Positions 30,330 through 42,100 of a stretch of DNA of 64,000 nt are shown piece after piece. Every line of letters begins with the position of its first letter. The first letter of the stretch is position 1. The notes beneath the pieces were generated by a model that saw only the letters and a list, made by a program, of their open reading frames with translations, was not told the origin of the DNA and did no database searches. Source of the stretch: Ligula intestinalis (lineage: Eukaryota > Platyhelminthes > Cestoda > Diphyllobothriidea > Diphyllobothriidae); NCBI GenBank assembly GCA_036362985.1, contig JAYGXS010000005.1:2872669-2936668 (forward strand). Direction: 5' to 3'. Position numbers and translations under genes: made by a program.

Positions 30330-31240
30330 TTGGTCTGTTACGCCTCCAAAAGCAATTTCTTTTAAGAAATGGTCTGCAGTTCTGCGTCTATCCACTTTGG
30401 GCGGTTGGTATTTGCGTTTCTCTTGGTAGGACAGTCAATGCAAAGACTGCTTTTCCATGTCGAGCTAGTCAGTCGTTCTTACAACTTAAGAAATTCCGCA
30501 CTTCTTATACCTCCTTCTGCGTCTTAATCATATAAACGCTATTTGATATTTGCTTCCAGATATAGCTTTTTTTGGAATAACTTGTCAATTAAAATTAGTT
30601 AATTTACTAGGTTATCTGCTTTTAAGCGAAGAGTGCACATTTGACTTAACAGTGATTATATGAACCTTTTATTCCTCTCATCTTTTCCGAGCAGCTTTCT
30701 TCATGCTTCCGAGGGCCAAACATCTGGGATTTAGGAAACCCTCTTGCAATTTTTTGTGTGTCTCGTGTCTCCCGGGAATCCAAATGTCTCCATAGACAAC
30801 GATTCATTTAAACACCTGAAGCCATTAGGACGTACTCAGTCTAAACTGCTCCCGTTTCGCTGGCTACTTATCATCATTAGAATTCTATTTTGGCCCCTGA
30901 GATGTCGGAGCCCTACATAATTTGATGCTTCTTCGCGAGCTTTCATATTATGTTCATAAGCGGCCACGAGGGAACTATACGCACATTTTGTTATCACATT
31001 TTGAACAGCTATTATATTAGTAGCCTACTCTGCAAATATATCCGATTTTCCCACGTTGAACTCTGCCTCCATTTTCATTGTAGGATTTTTAACGGCCTTC
31101 TTTCTATTTCACCATCAACTGCAAACATCGCCAGCTATTGTCCTAAAAGGAAAATTTCTGCTGACATTATATCAAAGTTGTACATTTTATCTGTACAGTT
31201 CGACATAACATTTTTTACGGGAATAAGTTTGTATAGATAG
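30330..31240 (+). pseudogene. LINE family B copy 6: C-terminus and 3'UTR
   Basis: Heavily decayed plus-strand LINE B C-terminal codons (SFFWNNLSIKIS-like words at 30565-30600) lead into the family 3'UTR: TTTTCCGAGCAGCTTTC (30685), GTGTCTCCCGGGAATCC, GACGTACTCAGTCTAAAC, GTTGAACTCTGCCTCCATTT and TTTCTGCTGACATTAT (31153). The same words appear in the same order at 21775-22190, and in part at 16785-16890. No RT blocks remain. Confidence 0.7.
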
Positions 31241-31379
31241 TGCTCTCCTGGTACTGATGTACAAAAATACAAATTCGAAGCTAATGTTCCTCCCCGGGTC
31301 ATTTGCTCAAACATGGAGTTCTGGTTCACAGTGTACCTCTGAGTTTTTATTGCTTGATTAGTGAACAGTCGTGCTCCCA

Positions 31380-32110
31380 AATGATTCTGTTACACGTTTC
31401 TGGCAAATTAGGTTTGGAAATCACTGAGTACTCGAAGGACAGCATAATATAGTCGCTGGACCCTACTGGGGGTCGGTCCTACAGGTCCACCATATTTTCT
31501 TCCACTCGGGTAAAAATTAATTCAAGACAGTTCGACTGTTGTACTTCCTTAGTTCGTGTTTCAAACGTGACGATCTGACAGAGAAATTTGTCTGTTACCC
31601 ATTGTAGAACATAATGACTGAAGTTATCTAGAGGCCCATGGTTAGTCCATGTTTGCAAGGAGCGTTGAAATCCCCAAAAATAACGATGCATTTCTTCTCA
31701 CTGGTCTTGTACATTTCCACTATGAAGATATTGTCTTGGTCGGAAGTCTGATTTGGCGAGCGATACGACACCGAAAGCGTCGCTGCTCTGACATATTTAG
31801 CAGATCGAATAATTCAGAAGTAGGAGATGTGACCACTGAAACAAGACTTTTATTGTACTGACGTTTCGGATTCCGTTGGGAATCCTTAATTTACGGTAGT
31901 GGTACAATATTCTGGGTCATGCGCATCTATAATAATGTTCAACATTTCCCTACTTCGCGCTGAAATATGTACTTTGGCAATGGCTGTCAGCTTGAAAGTT
32001 ACGTCAACTATTACTCCTCCACCCTAGTTGGTTTGTCTCCCCTGAAAAGCTGATATTCTCTAAGCGATAATTCGGAATCAGCGATATTAGTCAAGCAGAG
32101 GTTTCAGTCA
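31380..32110 (-). pseudogene. LINE endonuclease (family G), interrupted by PLE terminal sequence
   Basis: Minus-strand blocks: GGGVIVDVTFKLTAIAKVHI (about 32020-31970), a break at 31910-31800 filled by PLE terminal sequence, then YRSPNQTSDQDNIFIVEMYK, KKCIVIFGDFNAP (about 31690-31650), LDNFSHYVLQWVTDKFLCQI, CLELIFTRVEENMVDL and VGSSDYIMLSFEY (about 31460-31425). The GDFN block is intact; the SDH block reads SDY. A homologous piece is at 15790-16185. No RT follows downstream on this strand. Confidence 0.7.
31838..31900 (-). repeat. PLE terminal fragment with decayed hammerhead-like hairpin
   Basis: CTGACGTTTCGGATTCCGTT followed by GGGAATCCTTAATTTA. On the minus strand this reads ...AAGGATTCCC-AAC-GGAATCC-GAAACGTCAG, a hairpin followed by the GAAAC core. 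The CTGATGA half is lost (AAATTA). It lies inside a LINE endonuclease, so the PLE end was inserted into that LINE. Confidence 0.6.
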
Positions 32111-32399
32111 AAGCCACACTGTCCGGTTTCCCTTAATCAATGAAGTTTCTAAGTTCATGCCGCTTGTTGAACAAGCTTTGTACGTTTGCGGATAGAACCT
32201 TCAGTTATCGTTTCCTTGGTGAGGCCAGCCCTCATCGTGAAAGGTTTTGGCCAGATGTAAGACATTTTGAATTGGATAATTTGGCCATCTTTTATATTCA
32301 GGTTATTTTCCCCGCTGCCAATTTTCTCTAATTGTGCCAAAAAACAAGCAACAATTATTCAGGACAGTGGTCAGTCAACCACCAGTGACATCAGTCCAC

Positions 32400-33720
32400 A
32401 GATACCTGAGCAGGGCGATGTATGTCGGCAATCAATCTAAATAACTCGATTGAGTTAATTCTCATGTTCGATTATTTTGGCGGCTGCAAAGTTAAGCGAG
32501 TGAACCGTATCATAGTTGGGCGCAGCCACTTGCGATTATGCATCACTCCATCTTACAATCAGCCAATGTTCGTACATGCACAAGGCAAGCATGCGTTCAG
32601 CCTCGTCTGTGTAACTTCGAGGACAGTTTAATCACGGAATGCGATGAACTACACCCGGCTGCTCATTCAAATTTAATCGGTCCTTGATTCTCATGACACA
32701 GCTGCGCATGGTAACCTTAGGACAATGTGCGATTCCGACGCTCAAACTCTTCCGTAACATCCCCGAATGCGCATGCCGCATCAAAAGAGTCATTTCTGGT
32801 TTCGCCTTTGGAGAGCGAGTACGTAGGCATCGGCTCATGAAGGTTTCGGATAGCCGTTTCGCATAAACCGGTCGCGGAGCTATCTCATCTCACGCATTTT
32901 TTATTCCAAAATACTGCGGCGAGTCTAAACTATTTTGCACAGCATTCTCACGCAGCTTCGTTCGAAAGCCTCGGAGGATAAGTGTGAAAATTGAGAATAT
33001 GTGTGGTGTTTGTCGCCTTCTTGTTGATTGTTGGTTCTATTTCGCCGTCGGTAGCTCGCGTGACGAGTACGTAAGGGAAGGGTTTCTGGTGATCCGTTTC
33101 TTCGTTCCTCGTTAATTGTATATCTGTGAAAATTGACCTAAGGAGATCAGGGAATAATGTTACGTGTTCAGTAAGACGATGCCAATCGTGCCATTTACGT
33201 AGCGGTGCTCAAAGACCGGAGTTTGTGAATTGGAGGCAATCTTTTCCAGAACATGTGGGATAAATTATGTGGCTCAACCGGAGATCGGAGAGCCCACTGC
33301 AGTTTCCTTGATTTGTTCATGAGTTATTCCTGCAGAGGTGAGGTAGGCATTTTGGCGAAGATTGGACAGCCTCATGAGGTGTTGGATTTTGAGCAAACTC
33401 CGGATTTCGTTACACAACTCATCAACTTTTCTGCGCAAGGCGTTTTGTTCCAAATGCGGTGGGGTGGATATGAATAATGACATCATATCAAAGGAAATTA
33501 TCATTTCGTCTGATTGAATCCTACGGCCACGAAATTTAGAATTTGAGCTCCTAGTGCATACGTTTTACCAAATTTTAGGTGAGGCTACCTTTAAGGGCAA
33601 CGATTGACCGCAGTAGAATACTTGAGTAATTGACCTTTGGTAGACTTTAGAAACGAGACAGCGCAGTGTCTGCTGTTTCCGTTAGGCGCCGTTCGTTCTC
33701 ATTGATCTCATTTGGGCGTT
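32400..33720 (-). pseudogene. Penelope-like element 2: RT and GIY-YIG endonuclease, heavily decayed
   Basis: Down the minus strand: LSRF with SLPKVNYSSILLRSIVALKG (about 33665-33600), MIISFDMMSLFISTPP and ITHEQIKETAVGSPISG (33504-33280), NVLEKIASNSQTPVFEHRYV followed by NGTIGIV, so YVDDTFVV is destroyed. Then come MSRCLRTRSPKAKPEMTLL, SVGIAHCPKVTMRSCVMRIK and PGVVHRIP (32838-32632). The endonuclease follows in another frame: NCPRSYTDEAERMLALCMYE, SQVAAPNYDTVHSLNFAAAK (about 32590-32470). Block order is complete from fingers to endonuclease, unlike PLE 1, but stops and shifts are frequent. Confidence 0.85.
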
Positions 33721-33916
33721 TGAATTCTCAAAGTACTTTATGTAAACGAACTGACGTCACTGGTGGTTGATTGGCTCCTACTTCCTATCATCTTTGCTTG
33801 TTTTCGTTGACGCCCTTATCTCCGACAATAGACTCAAGTAATTCTTCGAAAGCTTAAACTACTAAGGCTATAATTCCAATGATAGAAGAACATTCATCTT
33901 CTTATTTTTTACCTTA

Positions 33917-33949
33917 ATCATCACCATCATCATCAGCATCAGCATCAGT
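33917..33949. repeat. (ATC/AGC)n trinucleotide repeat
   Basis: ATCATCACCATCATCATCAG followed by CATCAGCATCAG, an imperfect CAT/CAG trinucleotide run of about 33 bp in otherwise unique sequence. Confidence 0.85.
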
Positions 33950-34869
33950 CTACCCCTCATTCTTTACTGCTCTCCGGTTAGTTTTCCGGCTTTATTTAAA
34001 ATGATCATATCATTCTTAAACGTATCCACCGTATGCTTTCTGCAGCTGCCGATATTTCCTTTGTTTTTTACCTGATATTATTATACAACGACACTTTGAA
34101 ACGGTCGAGTGATTTGCTGATCGCATCCTTAATGAGGTCGTCCTCCCTCTCCATTCTGAAGTAATGGCTGCGAATTTTTCCCGTACAATGTGCCGAGGCT
34201 TCCGTCATATGTCTTGCCACACCTCGCCATATCAGCACTCTGTACGGCCATTCCGTGTAGGCTACCTCACCCGTGAAGAAACGGAAACTAAGAAGTTGAA
34301 AGCTGACCTGTCTCAATGGTAGATGTGGATGTGGTATTAGACCTTAATTTTGAGTATTCTTTGACGTTTTACCTCTGACCTTTTACTATGACCCCTAGTT
34401 TACCTAATTACTTGCTCTCCGTGAATAGAGCCTGTTTTGCTAAAAGTTTACGATATTCCATTCTAAATAAGGCATTCCTCACTCCCTTTCTCTCTCAAAG
34501 TACACGTTAAGCAGTTAAAGGTCACCTATGAGGAATGAACATTGTTCAGAATATTACATTTACTTAGCTTATATCAGTAGCGTAAACTAAAACAATTTTT
34601 AAATATCGTTTTTAGGGGGCATACTCACAACCACAAAACTACTATCATTTTGCATGTGAAAGCTATAGTGAATTTTGCGATTATCGTCTCTATAAAAACG
34701 TTCACCACAGATGGAATAGTTACTTTTTGAAGGGCAAACACTTTCGAACTAACCATACCTTTGCAAGGATGGTTATGTGCGTGGGCCCGTAATTGGGGCA
34801 TTATGGCTGACAAAGAAGTGGATTTGAAAAGAAGGTTTTAATGACCCTTCTGATGCATATTGCTGTATC

Positions 34870-35163
34870 AGCAGGATCCAAGTTGGAACATAGTTCAGTT
34901 GCGAAACTCACATGATTATTTTCAGAAAACTTTTACAAAAGAAGTTTGTTCAACTACAATGGTCATGTAGACGTTCTCTATGGTTTATTTTGTGGTCATT
35001 CGGTAGGATTTTTGCAACTTGCAGGCTTCCGCAGCACTAAAACGCCGAATTCACAGGTTCTTCTGAGTCTGATGATGCATAGTTGGGTGTGACGTCATGC
35101 ACCACAGTTTCGAAAATTTAATCTGCATGCTTTTATAATGGAGAAGTTTCCTGAACCCCATGA
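34870..35163. repeat. 293-bp direct repeat, copy 1
   Basis: Runs from AGCAGGATCC to CCTGAACCCCATGA and matches 35733-36025 with about nine mismatches and one missing base by eye count (roughly 97% identity). The flanks of the two copies are unrelated. No ORF or RT-related coding is seen in the repeat. Unlike the decayed LINEs around it, the similarity suggests a recent duplication or the two ends of a young element. Confidence 0.9.
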
Positions 35164-35349
35164 GAGGCATTTAAGACAGAACTGGCTATGAATGAGTAAT
35201 TTCAACAAGGTAACGAGTGTATCCTTTTTATCCGTCGCATGTTTCATCCAAATTATTCATTCACGCTCAATCGCGTCCTTGTATTTTTTTATTCACAGAT
35301 GTGCGTACGCTCTTCGTTGTTGAAATTAAGCCCAAATATTGGTTAAACT

Positions 35350-35462
35350 CATGGTGCTCGGTAAGACATCGTAGCTCATATGCATGGACTGTTGGCTTGT
35401 GGCTTCGAATACGATCGAGGCCACATCAGTTTTCACAATTGAGTCAAATGAATTATATAAAA
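35350..35462 (+). repeat. SINE fragment with the shared tail
   Basis: A degraded tRNA-like head (GGACTGTTGGCTTG, then GGCTTCGAATACGATCGAGG at the B-box position) is followed by the tail AGTTTTCACAATTGAGTC and AAATGAATTAT. Near-identical tail words are seen at 44.0 kb (inverted), 50.84 kb, 51.63 kb and 53.86 kb. Confidence 0.6.
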
Positions 35463-35541
35463 CTGCGAAAACATCCCTAGTAATTAACTGTGTTTGGTAA
35501 ATATTTCGGTCCCTGACAGCAGCCAAACAACGCCCAGCATG

Positions 35542-35728
35542 GTTTGAGCTCCATTATCTGTCGATGAACGTGCATTAACGGGTTTCAACACCACCCGATC
35601 TGAACGGGCAATACGACGAACTCGTGGCCTTAATAGTATTGTTTGAGCTCCGTAAGCTATCGATGAACGTGCATCAACGATTGTCAGCATCAATCGATCT
35701 GAACGGGCAAGACAACAGACTCGTGGCC
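35542..35728. repeat. 88-bp unit duplicated in tandem (12-bp spacer)
   Basis: Unit 1 (35542-35629) and unit 2 (35641-35728) share GTTTGAGCTCC, TCGATGAACGTGCAT, CGATCTGAACGGGCAA and ACTCGTGGCC in order, with scattered substitutions. The unit lies between the two 293-bp direct repeats. Confidence 0.85.
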
Positions 35729-35732
35729 CAGT

Positions 35733-36025
35733 AGCAGGATCCACGTTTGAACATAGTTCAGTTGCGAACCTCACATGATTATTTTCAGAAAACTTTTACA
35801 AAAGAAGTTTGTTCAACTACAATGGTCATGTGGACGTTCTCTATGGTTTATTTTGTGGTCATTCGGTAGGATTTTTGCAACTTGCAGGCTTCCGCAGCAC
35901 TAAAACGCCGAATTCACAGGTTCTTCTGAGTCTGATGACGCATAGTTGGGTGTGACATCATGCACCACAGTTTCAAAAATTTAATCTGCATGCTTTTATG
36001 ATGGATAAGTTTCCTGAACCCCATG
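35733..36025. repeat. 293-bp direct repeat, copy 2
   Basis: Second copy of 34870-35163, same orientation, 863 bp downstream. It is followed within a few bases by PLE terminal sequence carrying a hammerhead-like motif (36116), so the repeat may be part of a PLE end region. The 570 bp between the copies hold a SINE fragment and a tandem duplication, not a gene. Confidence 0.9.
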
Positions 36026-36030
36026 AACCC

Positions 36031-36245
36031 CACTAGTTACATCATGAGACTTCGATCATTAAGGTCACGAGTTTGAGCTTCGGGTGGGGTAAAACGTGCG
36101 GCTAGGTATGCCTAGCTGATGATGGCTGGTAAGCCAGAAACGGGCAGTTTAATCTCCAGAAGACGAAGATGCGATCACTGGAACAAGAGTTTTATTTGCC
36201 TGACGTTTCGGATTCCGTCGGGAATCCTTAGTTATAGGTAATCGT
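36031..36245. ncRNA. PLE terminal sequence with two opposed hammerhead-like motifs
   Basis: Plus strand 36116-36141: CTGATGA-TGGC-TGGTAA-GCCA-GAAAC, an exact hammerhead core order with a 4-bp stem II. Minus strand 36240-36200: AAGGATTCCC-GAC-GGAATCCGAAACGTCAG, with hairpin and GAAAC intact but the CTGATGA half changed to TAACTA. A cleavage-site strand for the plus motif was not resolved, and TGCC/GGCA outside the core could instead close a plain hairpin. Known PLEs carry hammerheads in their terminal repeats. Confidence 0.55.
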
Positions 36246-38200
36246 AAACAGGTCTGAGACATGCCTTCAAAACTATCACGTGGACATTACCTTTCACGAT
36301 TGTCCAACTGTCCTTAATAACATGCCTCCTTTCAATTAAGTGTCGTGAGTGCTGTGGTTAGAGCAGTTTAAAAACTCCTATCATGGTGGTGGCTATCCAT
36401 GTTCTAGGGTAAATGTTCCAACCAAAGTATACTTAACCAATGACGACGAGTGAAGCATTTATACGTGTTTAAATGCTTTGAAAAACATTGTACTCTCTAC
36501 CTTCATAGGGCAAAACCAGCATCAAATGGGGAGCAAAACTATTTGGGATTTGGAAAGGTTTGCTCAAGTCAAAAGGTACTCTTGGTCACAGATTACATTA
36601 AAATCAGACGTCAGTTGCTCCCAAGTGAGTACCATGGGCCATTTTTCTTAATGTTGTGCAAGCCTATTTGAATTTATAAGAGCATTGATGAAAATTGCAG
36701 TGTTCTGCCTATCGCGAAACCCCCGACGAAATAGGCAGAAAAATTCCTGCTGCGTAGTAGCAGCTCATACTGCGCCCTCCAAGGCCAAAAAGCAATGAAG
36801 AAACCACCCTTCTTAAAATGGAGCCGCAGGTTGGTTGGTAAATAACTATTTACCAACGTAAAATGATTGAATTTCGTGAAAAACTCAAATTTGCGATAGT
36901 GGCTATATTACAGTTCACTGATCTAAGGTTTCATATAAAGGTATATAAGGAAGAGAAGAACAATAACGATGTATCAACGGACAATAATTACACATTCGGA
37001 CCATCAGTACTTCGCGGGCTGTCCGTGTACATTAAAAACAGCGCTATGCCCGTCAGACATGGAGAGAGACAGGCTGTATATAGGGGTTTATTCTATGTTT
37101 TTATTCAACAGGAAATTTTAAATTGCTATTGCAAGGCACAACTTTGTTAGGTTTATTCCAAAAAAGATGTTTAAAGGGAGTGAGCTCCGTACTGTTGGGA
37201 GGAATAAAAGTAGACTGGAAGCCCTATGTGTGTCTAAAAATTTAGATTACAGCCGTAAAAGTTATCAAGTATATATCCGTTTAGAGCTTTTAAGTGTAGC
37301 AGCATGCCCATTCTGCGCTTACTGATGCCACTATAACCGAAGACACCTTTAAGGATGTGAAGGGACACCTTGGACAGTAGGTGCACTAACTCATGAAATC
37401 CATGGATTTTTACAAGTAACTCCCTGTTACTCAAACGCAACTGAAGCTGCAGCCCCAAAAGGGTTACAACAATAAACTACTGGTCGTTCTTCACACCAGA
37501 GCACGTTGTGATTTCTGAAGGAATATAAGGTTGAATAGAAACTAGCGCGGAAGTCCGGCTTCGCCATGGGTTTTTTACATGTTTTTGACCCTAAGGTAGG
37601 CAAACCGCATATAAGAACTTCTTAAAATTATTATTTTCAGTTAATTTCAGCTTTATTTGGGAAATTCATAGGTAAATACCTTTATACTACCTCTTTGTAT
37701 GTAGCTATGATGCAGAACATGTGGTGCTACCAGAAATGGAACTGCGCTGGGTAGGGAAAGATAGAAAAAAAAACTTCTTAGGCGTTTTCCATAAGTTAAG
37801 CTTCGAATGCCGTTTTGCCGACCAGAAATCGAAGCACGGGAGCCCAACGATCGTCAACAGTTATTCTAAGCAAACAAAGTACTGAAAAGAAGCGAGCCGT
37901 ATTGTTTAAAAATAAAATTTATGCCAGAGAAGTTTGGTGGCAAACCTTACTTGCTGCCGAGCGGCAATGTAATTAGTCTAGCATCATTACAAAGTACATC
38001 TTTTTCAGGCTTGTCCAACTGCATTACAAACGTGTTCACATGTGGCATTAAAATATGGGCGAGTAATTAAGTATGTATGTGACGGAAAGTGGTAAAGGTG
38101 GGCATTAAGAGAGCAGAATTTTGAAATAAAACAAAAGTGAGAAATACGGGATTCTGAGTAGGGAGGAAATAAGGACCAATACGCACCGTAAGGAGATGGA
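36245..38200. other. No gene seen
   Basis: About 2 kb without a recognisable coding block. The open stretches at 36450-36671, 36674-36856 and 36863-37150 resemble nothing I can name. A loose resemblance of 36674-36856 (minus) to the start of a LINE RT was not convincing. Confidence 0.45.
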
Positions 38201-38211
38201 AAGTAGACTTG

Positions 38212-39087
38212 TCAGACTAACGCTTCTGGGTAAATGACATTTCTTGTAACGCCGTTGGGTGCCAATATGTACAAATTGGTTTTCGAGCCAACCCGAGATG
38301 GTGCAACGTTGAAATGACCGTGGGAAAAGCACGATTCTTCCAGGTGAATTCCAGCCACCCTGAAGGTTTGACCTTGGGACTTGTTGATGGACATGGTGAA
38401 GCAAATTTTAACGGGAAATTGAAGTCGTCGGAAATTAAACAGAATGTTTCACGGCACTATAGGAATGCGGGGAATATAAGCAGTCTCCTCTTTTGCACAA
38501 CCGGTCATAATTGTGGTCTCTATAAGGTATGACATAAGTCGCTTGACAATTAGCCTAGTGCCATTGCAAAGCCGCGGTGCATCAATATTTCTCATTAGCA
38601 TAATTGGCACGCCGACCTTCAGAACTAGTTTATGCGATGGAACGCCAGATATTTCCAATCTGTTCAGGAATTCAACTGGGTAATTAACACATTCGGAAGG
38701 ATCAACCGTCCTATCGAATGATTTGTACAGTTTTCCCCCACCTGGAAGAAAAAGGCTAATTCAGTCGTTAAAGGAATTGACGAATTTGTTGGTCAGAGCA
38801 AGAATTCTTCGTTCGCATAGCCATTCTGCGTCGGTAAAGTTAATTTGGAGATCAGGGAAAACTTTTTCTCTAAGATCTTCGTCACTGCTCAGCAAATTTG
38901 CTTCCAAACTAATAGGGATGTTTCCGGTAGCATCGCTGTCAATTTTCCCTTCGCCAATTGTCAAGATGTTGGTGGAGAATCGGTCGTTTTCATGGGCATT
39001 GTGCAGGAGATCTCATATATTGGTCATGAGTTTTAATGTCTTCACCTTTGACCATAGTGGTGAATATTTAAGGCAGAGTTTTATCTT
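38212..39087 (-). pseudogene. Helitron PIF1-like helicase, C-terminal part, three stops
   Basis: One minus-strand frame from about 39087 to 38212 (some 290 codons) aligns with the C-terminal half of Helitron RepHel helicases: KYSPLWSKVKTLKLMTNI, LTIGEGKIDSDATGNIPI, VFPDLQINFTDAEWLCERRI, DPSECVNYPVEFLNRLEISG, VPSHKLVLKVGVPIMLMRNI, DAPRLCNGTRLIVKRL, then MSINKSQGQTFRVAGIHL and VAPSRVGSKTNLYILAPNG, ending NVIYPEAL before a stop at 38212. The frame is never shifted; it is broken only by nonsense codons at 39013-39015, 38761-38763 and 38449-38451. NKSQGQT is the motif V/VI region that couples ATP use to unwinding. The Walker A/B half and the Rep nuclease are not found upstream, so the element is truncated. 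Confidence 0.88.
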
Positions 39088-39109
39088 ACATCATCCCCGG
39101 ATGAGGAAG

Positions 39110-42100
39110 AAGAGGAGCAAATAAACAATGCTCTCAAATAATTTTTTTGCTCCACACCTGCCTACTTGGAGCGATTTCTTCGTGCACTTCAAATGTTTGC
39201 AACCTTTACCTTATTGTCTTCACAGAGTAGATTAGGAGGTTACTCTGTGAATAATATATCAGATTCCTTTTAGTGTACGACGAAAAGCTTCGTTGTCCGG
39301 CTTTCTTTTACATACACCATTTTTGTCCATGCTGCTTATTTCTGAGCACAGTTATGTTATAAATAATACGCCACAGAGTAATCTTAGTTAAATTATTGTA
39401 CGTTTTTGCATTCTTTTACTGTCCACTGCAGATATAAATAGTTTAGATAACTTCCGCGTGTGCCATAAAAGAGTAATCAGACGGTATTCCGCAGGCTTTT
39501 TCGGTTCTTATCGTCGGCTTCGTAAAAGAAACTACAACTTATAATTCTATTACTGCGTTTTGTGGCAAAGAAGTAAAATATTTGCGAAAAAAATGAATTT
39601 TTCACGGTCACTCCACTGTTTCAGTTCTGAACACAATGAAATTACCCAAATTTGCATTCATTTGCTGTTGATGTGGAGGTTAGTGCCTTGAATTAATGCT
39701 ATATTATAGTATAACATGCATAAACAAAGCTTTTTGATCGATAGCACTTATTAACTTTTGACATTCCTTGGATGGTAGGAAGAGTTTAATGTTGACCAAT
39801 TTTACACATTTATTCTTTTAATCAACTAACATAAATTAAGTACTTCTTAAGTAAGCAGTATTTTGGAACAAAATTTTCAACTCCAAATACGTATAAATCT
39901 ACCCATATATGCTTAGATCTTCACGTTGTATGAGTTACGCAATCAATTATCTGCTTATTTATACTACTGAAGTAGTCATCTTTTTAACGTGTACGATATT
40001 TTCCCGCAGAGTTTGATCCAAAATTTGGCATCAATTTATGACTGAAAAAACATTTGGTAGTAGGCTGCAAAGTATTCCGGATTTAAACCCTTCTAAATTT
40101 TCCCTGCAAGATAAATCCTCGGATCCTTTCGTCAAAGTTCCGGGGAGATAGGGGGTGTCCGGGGGTAACAACGTGAATTCGACGGGGGTGCGATTGGAGT
40201 TTCCAACTTGCATATCTCCGTCCTTACCACCATCGTCACTCTTAGAGCGCCCTGGTGGAATTCCGGGGAGGGTATGCATCTTATCAAAGTACTCATGATA
40301 AAAATAGTATAAAATGTCGCCTAAAAACGCACCTTAAGTTCAAATATAGTCTAGAAATGAGGTGGATTTCCTTTTAGGTCTTTCCACAGAATTCTTGAAA
40401 TTTCGGGTTGCGGAATAATACATATACCTGAAACATCAACCCTGGATATACGCGCATCCCCCCATCATCACCCTCGCCCAGTTTTGGGCGTGTGCTGGCA
40501 GAGTTCCTTTCCAACCAACGTCAAAATTCATTATTTCGGATAAGGATCTGTGAGATAGGTCACTGAGATAGAAAAAGAAATGAATCGATAAAAAACGAAA
40601 TAGCTCGGATGCTGGTACGATATGTAGAGGTCAATGAATAGATAAAGCCTCGTTAAGTTGGCTCAATTAAACAGTTTATTTTCACCAAAGCGGTTTAATG
40701 CATATGACATTTTATCGCAATTGCCTCACGTCTAGATAATTCTAATTTATCCATCACGCAATCCAAGCAAAATGAATGCCAAAAGTAGACGCAAAACCTG
40801 CAAAATATAAATCTGCAATTTAAATTATATTAGCTTTAGTTATCGGCTTTGCCTACCAATCCTGTCTACTCAAAATTCCATCACAATATTGTCCTTTTTA
40901 GTTTCACCAAATCCTTGGAAATTTGAATTGGCTGAATTTATATTCTGGTAAACCCTTTCTTTTCTTGTAGCTACGGATTGCGCCCATTTTTGCCCAAGCA
41001 GTTTAAAACAATCGATTTAAAATTACGTCCTTTTGGAAATGTTAAACTATGTTAGCCTTTTGCTTTAAAAAAAGACAGTCTGGCTTAGTTAGGTTTATTA
41101 TTTAATCACCATGTGCAGTTATTCTTTATCTCTAAACTGAAATATTCATATGACGACATGTCTAAAGTTGTTGTACTTTTGGCTGTGTCGCTGCAATTCC
41201 TATTATTCATAAAAAAATTATTTTGGTATGTTTTGATATAACGACTTTTAACTTCGTTGCAATATGTAGGGTAAAAAGAATACCTTTGGTGGAAGTTTAT
41301 TCATTTTTTCGCGTTTACCTGCACTCTATTTCCAAAATTTCCATTTTCGCTATAATAGTTCTACATGATCCCAGATGTGATGACTTTAGAAACTAGCACT
41401 GCTCTCATTTATTTCCTGATGTTGATTTTATTTCAGTTTGTGTTATTTCCTTATAAATTAATTTCTTTGATCGGTGTGGATTAAATTCTTCAAAATCTAT
41501 GAGCATTTATTTGGGCTGACGTCCATCAATCATTGTAATATAATCACGATACATACACATGCGGCCAACAGGTAGATTGCAGTATGTCTTTGTCGCTGCA
41601 AGATATAACTACGAGGTGTCGAGCTCATCAGTGGGTCCCCTTACTTTTATTTCTTGCTTTCTAGTAAATACAGCGGCGTTAAACTTTCAGCCTTTTACTT
41701 TCATTAAGAATTACCTTCTGTGCTTGGAAGACATCAGTTTATCTATTTTCTGTAGGCAGAGCCTAAAGTGCAATGCATATATTTGGCCCGAACACTGTCG
41801 GCTACCACAGGAAAACCGCGTTATATACACTGCTACTAGCGCGCAGACCATAATATTACAAATTGGCGTTTAACATTATCATACAAGGCAGTAGCTGGAT
41901 CGAAAAACATTTCAATGGAATGAAGCTTTAGATGAAAGAAAGCGTTTAAGCTATCTTATATTTTTGCAAAAATAGCGCGCCATAAATGAACACATATAGG
42001 GTAAGTATTATCGACAAAAACAGAGGGACGCCAGGATCACTATTTCTGGCATATTACACGTCGTTAGCTAGCGATATCCAACTCCAGTGTTGCTGCTGAA

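Noticed and set aside
34870..36025. Miniature LTR retrotransposon (TRIM)
   Set aside because: The direct repeats do not start TG or end CA, no primer-binding site or polypurine tract was seen and the interior holds unrelated repeats.
36674..36856. LINE RT start on the minus strand
   Set aside because: A GFAIGRTLQFSSML-like word resembles an RT entry block, but no preceding or following RT block could be found.
37900..38100. Helitron 3' terminus downstream of the helicase
   Set aside because: A small hairpin (TGCCG...CGGCA) exists near 37965 on the minus strand, but no CTRR end follows at the right distance.
40031..40279. A small proline-rich protein
   Set aside because: A single open stretch in a locally GC-richer patch with no start context, domain or second copy.
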